Source: JBIKWM01 sp044356305
Lineage (GTDB): Bacteria; Bacteroidota; Bacteroidia; UBA10329
Direction of reading: 5' to 3'
Length of the DNA stretch: 64,000 bases
Assembly: GCA_044356305.1 (NCBI GenBank)
Contig: JBIKWM010000010.1
Location: forward strand, 27,165-91,164
Shown: piece after piece, positions 59,109-64,000 of the stretch
Position numbering within the stretch: the stretch's first letter is position 1
Layout of the letters: the number at the start of each line of letters is the position of its first letter
The notes under the pieces: generated by a model
The model's input: the letters and a program-made list of their open reading frames with translations, nothing else
Told to the model about the DNA's origin: nothing
The model's database searches: none
Made by a program: the position numbers and the translations under genes

Positions 59109-60664
59109 AGCACTGGGTGTAGCGGTGGGTGATTCATAAAATAAGCTGTGAGTCTGGTCAGCTCGGTAAACCGGGGTCGGTCATCGGCAAAAGGGGGCAG
59201 AACGGAGCGCACCGCGGTGTAGAGACCGCGGCTCTGAGATGAGAGATCGCCTGCGCAGCCCAGCATATCAATGCCCTGTGCTGCGGCCACACTCTCAATC
59301 GCCAGCACCTGATAAGCGTTCTGAATGACCTTGTAGCATAGCAGCGCACTGTTGCTGCCCATGCTCACAATGTCCTGATTGTCGTTGTTGCACGGAATAG
59401 TGTGCAGATACATAGGATAGGCCAATGTCTGGCTCTCGGCCGTGGTGCTGGTGGCGGTGAACTGCATGCCCTGAACCCCGAAGTTGAGGCCCAAGGTTCC
59501 CATGTTCATGAAAGGTGGGAACTTGTCGTTGATGGCACTGTTGCACAGATAGTTGAGCTGACGCTCGCACAACTGAGTAAGGCGTACCATCACCATTTTA
59601 AGGCGGTCCATGGCAAACGAGACGTGATCGCCATGAAAGTTGCCGCCATGATACACGTGGCCACCTTCAAGGTCTACCACAGGATTGTCGTTCGTGCTGT
59701 TCACCTCATCCAGCAGCACCTTGCGCACATCGGTCAGGGTCTCGTGCACAACGCCCAATATCTGAGGTATGCACCTGAAGGAGTAATACTCCTGCACCTT
59801 ATCCTTGATAGGAGCGTAGCTGTCTATTCCATTGATGTTGCCATCACCAAAAAATGTCTCCTCGCGCTTACGTATCAGCCTGCTATCGGCCAAAATGGCC
59901 CGCATGGATGCGGCCACCTGCTGTTGGCCCACATGGTGCTTGGCAGCATTGAGTGGCTGACTGTAGCTGTCGTCAAAGCTGCGCACCAGTTCGTTAATGG
60001 TGCAGCCCATCAGCACGGCCCAACTGAGCAGCCGCTCGGCATGATAGAGGTTTACCAGGCCGATGCCGCTCATGTTCGATGTGCCGTTGATCAGGCCCAG
60101 ACCATCGCGCAGTTTCAGCTTCAGGGGGTCGATGTTCAGCTCGCGGAGCACATCGGCTGTATCGCGGTCCACACCTCTGTGGCGGCACTTGCCTTCGCCA
60201 ATCAGGCCTAAGGCCAGATGGGCAAGTTGCACAAGGTCACCACTGGCACCCACACTGCCATGCTCTGGTATGTATGGGTAAATGCCCTGATTGATGAAGC
60301 CGACCAATTGATCAACCACATCAATGCTAATGCCCGACCCGCCCCGGCACAAGGTGTTGAGACGGCAGAGCATCACGGCACGCACCTGAGTATCGCTCAG
60401 GCCCTCTCCCAGCCCGCTGCTGTGCGAACGGATAAGATTATACTGCAATTGATCGAGGTCAGCATCGCTTATGCGATACTGGGCCATAGGTCCGAAACCC
60501 GTGTTGATACCGTATATGATCTTGTCCTTCGAGTACTCTTTCAGAAAGGTATACGACCGCTGCACCACTTCGCGCTGTTGCGGAGATATTGCGGCATCTT
60601 CCCCATCGAACACGATGGAGGCAAATTGGCTGAAATCAAGCTCTTTGCGGGCGATGGTTTCCAA
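59105..60664 (-). CDS. Tyrosine/histidine ammonia-lyase family enzyme, flexirubin type
   Basis: 519 residues, TTG start at 60664 (an in-frame stop precedes it closely). The MIO prosthetic group forms from Ala140-Ser141-Gly142 in EHGSVGASGDLVQL. IIYGINTGFGPMAQYRI, LQYNLIRSHSSG and VYHGGNFHGDHVSFAMD closely resemble what I remember of the tyrosine ammonia-lyase of Flavobacterium johnsoniae, whose 4-coumarate product starts flexirubin synthesis. The SH pair after LIR is also found in histidine ammonia-lyases, so substrate is not settled by sequence. Context (reductase, synthase, ACP) favours the pigment role over histidine breakdown. A TACCTTTG box lies 23 bases upstream. Confidence 0.85.
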   Translation of the reverse strand: METIARKELDFSQFASIVFDGEDAAISPQQREVVQRSYTFLKEYSKDKIIYGINTGFGPMAQYRISDADLDQLQYNLIRSHSSGLGEGLSDTQVRAVMLCRLNTLCRGGSGISIDVVDQLVGFINQGIYPYIPEHGSVGASGDLVQLAHLALGLIGEGKCRHRGVDRDTADVLRELNIDPLKLKLRDGLGLINGTSNMSGIGLVNLYHAERLLSWAVLMGCTINELVRSFDDSYSQPLNAAKHHVGQQQVAASMRAILADSRLIRKREETFFGDGNINGIDSYAPIKDKVQEYYSFRCIPQILGVVHETLTDVRKVLLDEVNSTNDNPVVDLEGGHVYHGGNFHGDHVSFAMDRLKMVMVRLTQLCERQLNYLCNSAINDKFPPFMNMGTLGLNFGVQGMQFTATSTTAESQTLAYPMYLHTIPCNNDNQDIVSMGSNSALLCYKVIQNAYQVLAIESVAAAQGIDMLGCAGDLSSQSRGLYTAVRSVLPPFADDRPRFTELTRLTAYFMNHPPLHPVL

Positions 60665-60687
60665 ACAGGGTCACCTTTTAAGGGGCG

Positions 60688-60695
60688 CAAAGGTA
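60688..60695 (-). promoter_or_regulatory. Bacteroidota -7 box TACCTTTG for the ammonia-lyase operon
   Basis: Minus-strand TACCTTTG, exact TAnnTTTG, 23 bases before the TTG start; probably drives all four genes down to the ACP. Confidence 0.6.
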
Positions 60696-60809
60696 ATGGC
60701 CTGCCACAAGCGCGGATACGTGTAAATACGTAGTGAAGTGAGGTGGATTCTGTCGATTCACATTAACAGAAACACAAAAATCAACAGACGATTTCGAATG
60801 TTTCAGGTC

Positions 60810-62510
60810 TCAGCCCTCGATCTTACCATTCACAATCAGCAAGATCTCCTTTTCGGCTTCAATGGTCTCGGCCTCAATGCGTGCGGCCTTGGCCAGCACC
60901 TCGTCAAGGAACGTTCTGTCTTTGAGGCCACTGGCATTTATTCTCACATTGAGGTGGGCACCCATCACAGCACTACGGGCGCAGAGTGCCCCTACCCCGG
61001 CATCACTTACGCTGTTAGGATTTCCATTAGAGGCCATGGCGCGCAGAAGGGTCATGGATGCATGGGCAAGTTCCATGACCTTCAACGGCACAAGGATGGC
61101 CTGCCTGGTCGCATCCTGAATGGCTGCTGAGCGAGCGGACTTTTCGGCATCGGTGTTCTTTGGCAGCCCGAATGCCGCCATGATGGCGTTAAATGCGGCC
61201 GTGTCCTCATCCACCATGCGAAGAAGTGCATCTTTTATGCGCTGGCCCTCCTGCGCCTGAATGCTGAACTCGTGCCAACGCTCATCCCAGCCGCGCTTGT
61301 GGCTGCTCAGGTTGGCCACCATCGTGCCGAGGCCCGCGCCCAACGCACCCACATAGGCCGCAATACTGCCACCGCCTGGAGCAGGGCTCTCGCTGGCAGT
61401 CTCATTGGCAAACGCGCGGAGGTCCATGCCTATGAGCCGTTCTTTCGTTGTGTCGCGAATCAAATACTCTATCACGCGCTCTTCGGGGCGGAACGGGGCC
61501 AGGTCATCGAGACCGAGGCTCTTAACCGCGATCTTGATCAGCTCGGCATCGCTCACCCCGGTGCTTCGCCTCTGTTTCTCAAGGAAATAGCGCCCGGCAT
61601 CGGTGAGGCACTTCAGCGGCACTAGGCCAATGAGCTCGCTACCAGTCACGCGTATCCCACGGGCCTGGGCGCTCTTGCAGGCTTCCTCAAAGGCTACGTG
61701 CACTGGAGTGATGGTGATGTTGGTAAGGTTGAGCGAAACCTGTGCAATGCCATATTCCTCAATGAACCAGCCTATGCCCTTCACCGCTTTAAGTGTGCCT
61801 GGTATACGCTGCTGTTCGCCATTGGCATCGAGCACGGGCTTGCCTGTCAATGGGTCGCCTTCGCGTATCACCCGGCCAGCCTCGCGAATGTCAAAGGCGA
61901 TAGCGTTTGCCCAACGGGTGCTGGTCGTATTCAGATTGATGTTGTACGCCACCAGGAAGTCACGGGCCGAAATAGCTGTGGCACCCGTGCGCGCCACTGA
62001 GGCGTTGAACTCAGCCGGTCCGAAATCGGGCCTCCATGCAGGGTCAACAAGTTTCTTCTGAAGGCCCTCGTATTCGCCTGCTCGGCAACTGGCCAGATTC
62101 CTGCGTTTTTCCTCGGTGCAGGCATACTCGTAGAAATAGCCGGGAATTCCAAGTTCCTCACCAACCCTTTTACCAAGAGCATGGGCGTAGCGGGCAGTCT
62201 CCTCCATGGATATGCCCGAAATGGGTATGAGCGGGCACACATCGGTGGCACCCATGCGCGGATGCTCGCCTTTATGACGGCTCATGTCTATAAGTTCAGC
62301 GGCCTTCCTTATCAGTCGGAATGCGGCTTCGCATACGGCATCTGGCGCACCCACAAAGGTGATGACGGTGCGATTGGTGGCCGCTCCTGGATCCACGTTG
62401 AGCAGGCGTACCCCTTCAACAGTGGTAACCACATTGGCAATGGCGTCAATCTTTGTGCGGTCGCGCCCCTCACTGATGTTGGGCACACATTCTATAAGAC
62501 TCTGGCTCAT
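60810..62510 (-). CDS. ftcD: Bifunctional glutamate formimidoyltransferase / formimidoyl-THF cyclodeaminase
   Basis: 566 residues from the ATG at 62510 (MSQSLIECVPNISEGRD), preferred over an upstream ATG that precedes the promoter box. Residues 1-330 are the formimidoyltransferase (catalytic His in HKGEHPRMGATD, about 82; VARTGATAISARDFLVAYNINL near 190), residues about 355-566 the cyclodeaminase (ESPAPGGGSIAAYVGALGAGL). It moves the formimino group of formimidoylglutamate to tetrahydrofolate and deaminates it to methenyl-THF, the last steps of one histidine-degradation route. The fusion is usual in Bacteroidota. hutU and hutI are not in the window. A TACCTTCG box lies 24 bases upstream and AGGAG lies just before the ATG. 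Confidence 0.93.
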   Translation of the reverse strand: MSQSLIECVPNISEGRDRTKIDAIANVVTTVEGVRLLNVDPGAATNRTVITFVGAPDAVCEAAFRLIRKAAELIDMSRHKGEHPRMGATDVCPLIPISGISMEETARYAHALGKRVGEELGIPGYFYEYACTEEKRRNLASCRAGEYEGLQKKLVDPAWRPDFGPAEFNASVARTGATAISARDFLVAYNINLNTTSTRWANAIAFDIREAGRVIREGDPLTGKPVLDANGEQQRIPGTLKAVKGIGWFIEEYGIAQVSLNLTNITITPVHVAFEEACKSAQARGIRVTGSELIGLVPLKCLTDAGRYFLEKQRRSTGVSDAELIKIAVKSLGLDDLAPFRPEERVIEYLIRDTTKERLIGMDLRAFANETASESPAPGGGSIAAYVGALGAGLGTMVANLSSHKRGWDERWHEFSIQAQEGQRIKDALLRMVDEDTAAFNAIMAAFGLPKNTDAEKSARSAAIQDATRQAILVPLKVMELAHASMTLLRAMASNGNPNSVSDAGVGALCARSAVMGAHLNVRINASGLKDRTFLDEVLAKAARIEAETIEAEKEILLIVNGKIEG

Positions 62511-62534
62511 TCTCGGCTCCTTTTTTGGCGGGGC

Positions 62535-62542
62535 CGAAGGTA
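62535..62542 (-). promoter_or_regulatory. -7-like box TACCTTCG for ftcD
   Basis: Minus-strand TACCTTCG (one C for T in the consensus), 24 bases before the ATG at 62510. It lies within the upstream in-frame extension, which argues against the longer start. Confidence 0.45.
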
Positions 62543-62564
62543 GAAGCGAGAGTTGAAGGGCCAT

Positions 62565-62972
62565 TCAGTGCGGATGCCTTCGGTGGTCGTACAGAATACG
62601 CTTCTTCTTAATGGTGCCGTAGGCGTCATGCGTCTTGTAGCAGGTGACAAGTGCGCCATCGGCACTCTCCACCACCACCCAGCCCTGTAGCCTTTGAAAT
62701 TCGGTATCGAGATTGAGTTCGTGGGCCATCTGACGCGAAATCGCATACAGGTTGTAATGGCCTTTGGGAATGCACAGTCCGAGGTCGATGATCAGCAATG
62801 CATCCTGAATGGACAGACCACCTTCTTTGCATCGCTGTTCAAAATGGTCGGTACATTCCCAGTCAACCCTTATTCTCTGTTCATCCACCTTGGCTATCAA
62901 AGTGGCCTTGTGCTGACCTTGTCGCCTGGTATTGATGTAACTCACTGAGGCATTTCGTTCCTGCGGTCTCAT
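62565..62972 (-). CDS. Unknown small protein
   Basis: 135 residues from the ATG at 62972 (MRPQERNASVSYINTRRQGQ); the frame is open further upstream but that part is Trp/Cys-rich and crosses the start region of the divergent E1 gene, so it is unlikely to be coding. The protein is predicted mixed alpha/beta with QHKATLIAKVDEQRIRVDWEC near 20-40 and DALLIIDLGLCIPKGHYNLYAI near 60-80, ending in a His/Arg-rich tail. No signal peptide. Family not recognised; coding status rests on codon use and position. Confidence 0.5.
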   Translation of the reverse strand: MRPQERNASVSYINTRRQGQHKATLIAKVDEQRIRVDWECTDHFEQRCKEGGLSIQDALLIIDLGLCIPKGHYNLYAISRQMAHELNLDTEFQRLQGWVVVESADGALVTCYKTHDAYGTIKKKRILYDHRRHPH

Positions 62973-63058
62973 GTTCAATTGGTTTAGGGCTTCTAACGTC
63001 TGAATGAGCAGATTATTGTGTCGTTGAAAGGGGCAGGGAATGCACAGCACATCCATCC

Positions 63059-63066
63059 TACTTTCG
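63059..63066 (+). promoter_or_regulatory. -7-like box TACTTTCG four bases before the E1 start
   Basis: TACTTTCG (one C for T) followed by CGCC and the ATG at 63071; the same geometry as the other leaderless candidates. Confidence 0.5.
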
Positions 63067-63070
63067 CGCC

Positions 63071-64000
63071 ATGAGCACCGCCACAGCACAAGAGAGCAAG
63101 CTGCACACGGGCCGAGATGTGCTATCGAAGGCATGGCGCCTGATGTGCACTGCCCGTGCCATGGCCGCCATTTATGAGGAGAATGCGCGGATAACAGCGA
63201 AGTACGTGCATGCCACCAGCCGAGGGCAAGAGGCCATTCAACTGGCATTGGGCATGCAACTCACAGCCATTGACTGGGTGGCTCCGTATTATCGAGATGA
63301 CAGCATCCTGTTGGGCATTGGCATGTCGCCATACGAGTTGATGTTGCAGCTCATGGCCAAGCGAGACGACCCTTTCAGCGGAGGGCGCACCTACTACAGT
63401 CACCCCAGCCTGAGGCGCGAAGGCATGCCAAAAATTCCGCATCAGAGCTCGGCCACGGGCATGCAGGCCATTCCCACCACAGGCATAGCATTAGGGATAA
63501 AATATCGTGAGCAGGCTGAACTGCCACTTAACGGATGGGGCAAGGAACAGCCGATAGTGGTGTGCTCATTGGGCGATGCAAGCATTACAGAGGGCGAAGT
63601 GGCCGAAGCGCTCCAGATGGCCGTGCTTAAAAGCCTGCCCATCATCTACTTGGTACAGGACAATGAGTGGGACATAAGCGCCAGTGCTGATGAGATACGG
63701 GTGCAGGATGCAACAGAATACGCCCGTGGTTTCAAAGGACTGGAGGTGCGCACCATCGATGGCACCGATTTCGATCTGTGCCACAGCACATTACAAGAGG
63801 TGATAGCCACAGTGCGCAAGGAACGCAGACCATTTCTGGTTCATGCCAAAGTGCCACTTCTTAACCACCACACCAGCGGTGTGCGCATGGAATTCTACAG
63901 GTCAGATGCTAATCTGGCTGAACATTGGGCGCGCGATCCTTTCAAAAAGTTCAGAGAGACACTTCTGGCCGATGGTTTTGAGGCAGCCGGGCTAGATGCA
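63071..64000 (+). CDS. Alpha-keto-acid dehydrogenase E1 component, 3' end cut by window edge
   Basis: 310 codons are visible and the frame is still open at the right edge. The thiamine diphosphate motif is GDASITEGEVAEALQMAVLKS to LVQDN (about 178-206), and YVHATSRGQEAIQLALGMQL with WVAPYYRDDSILLGIG near 45-80 are typical of the alpha part of branched-chain keto-acid dehydrogenase. GGRTYYSHPSLRREG and PHQSSATGMQAIPTTGIALG match Bacteroidota proteins in which alpha and beta subunits are fused in one chain; the beta part would lie outside the window. It decarboxylates 2-oxo acids and passes the acyl group to E2. Start fixed by the box at 63059. Confidence 0.9.
   Translation, partial: MSTATAQESKLHTGRDVLSKAWRLMCTARAMAAIYEENARITAKYVHATSRGQEAIQLALGMQLTAIDWVAPYYRDDSILLGIGMSPYELMLQLMAKRDDPFSGGRTYYSHPSLRREGMPKIPHQSSATGMQAIPTTGIALGIKYREQAELPLNGWGKEQPIVVCSLGDASITEGEVAEALQMAVLKSLPIIYLVQDNEWDISASADEIRVQDATEYARGFKGLEVRTIDGTDFDLCHSTLQEVIATVRKERRPFLVHAKVPLLNHHTSGVRMEFYRSDANLAEHWARDPFKKFRETLLADGFEAAGLDA

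Noticed and set aside
59105..62510. Histidine degradation (hut) operon from the ammonia-lyase and ftcD
   Set aside because: ftcD has its own promoter-like box, about 145 bases separate the genes, hutU and hutI are missing, and the lyase is in a tight operon with reductase, ketosynthase and ACP. A regulatory link cannot be fully excluded.
62973..63248. Upstream extension of the small unknown protein at 62565-62972
   Set aside because: The sequence is rich in Trp, Cys and His, overlaps the start of the divergent E1 gene and shows no coding character.

Overview
Organism: the window looks like a chromosome segment of a member of the Bacteroidota, most likely an environmental Flavobacteriales-type lineage with fairly GC-rich DNA. 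Support from the sequence: type IX secretion C-terminal sorting domains on three secreted proteins, the ftsX - DUF3098 - uppP order, the bamD - rpoZ pair with a Bacteroidota-type omega subunit, a DUF4294 protein, a Flavobacterium-type tyrosine ammonia-lyase, and Bacteroidota -7 promoter boxes (TAnnTTTG) ahead of many genes. No phage, IS transposase, tRNA, rRNA or CRISPR locus was found.

Layout: 1-9.1 kb holds an unknown protein cut by the left edge, a UbiA-like membrane protein, a lipoprotein, a DUF1796 protein overlapping a large AsmA-like protein, an aldehyde dehydrogenase, an outer-membrane barrel and a haem-binding lipoprotein. 9.1-12.2 kb is repeat-rich: three tandem arrays with the same 21-bp period but different sequences lie around a secreted vanadium haloperoxidase. 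12.2-16.6 kb is one giant PKD-repeat adhesin. 16.6-25 kb has DUF4294, biotin carboxylase, YjbR, cytochrome P460, DUF502, hemD/hemC, a DUF922 protein, photolyase, a Kazal-like lipoprotein and a hydrolase. 25-34 kb has a secreted M43 protease, an AspH-like hydroxylase, a BaiN-type flavoprotein, HD and saccharopine-dehydrogenase-like proteins, GDPD, ArfB, acyl-CoA dehydrogenase and hydroxyacyl-CoA dehydrogenase. 34-45 kb has rpoZ/bamD, an LPG-synthase-like membrane protein, the ruvX-def-lipoprotein-VOC operon, an MBOAT/SGNH/gamma-carbonic-anhydrase operon, tpx and an MscS channel. 45-49 kb has an AT-rich patch, a toxin-antitoxin pair and an abnormal leuS. 49-57 kb has ftsX-DUF3098-uppP, a membrane protein, a TPR protein and gyrA. 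57-60.7 kb is a compact ACP-KS-KR-ammonia-lyase operon of flexirubin/aryl-polyene type. 60.8-64 kb has ftcD, a small unknown protein and an alpha-keto-acid dehydrogenase E1 cut by the right edge.

Most notable: the leucyl-tRNA synthetase is 1112 residues long because a complete DUF559 endonuclease domain, bounded by inverted copies of a 38-bp GC-rich palindrome, sits in frame inside its editing (CP1) domain; a further in-frame copy of the same palindrome lies later in the gene. Directly downstream, a ParE/RelE-type toxin-antitoxin pair lies between the leuS stop codon and a decayed duplicate of the last codons of leuS, as expected for integration at the 3' end of leuS. A second theme is expression: at least eight genes have a TAnnTTTG/TAnnTTCG box only 4-8 bases before the start codon, which predicts leaderless or nearly leaderless mRNAs and fixes several start codons.
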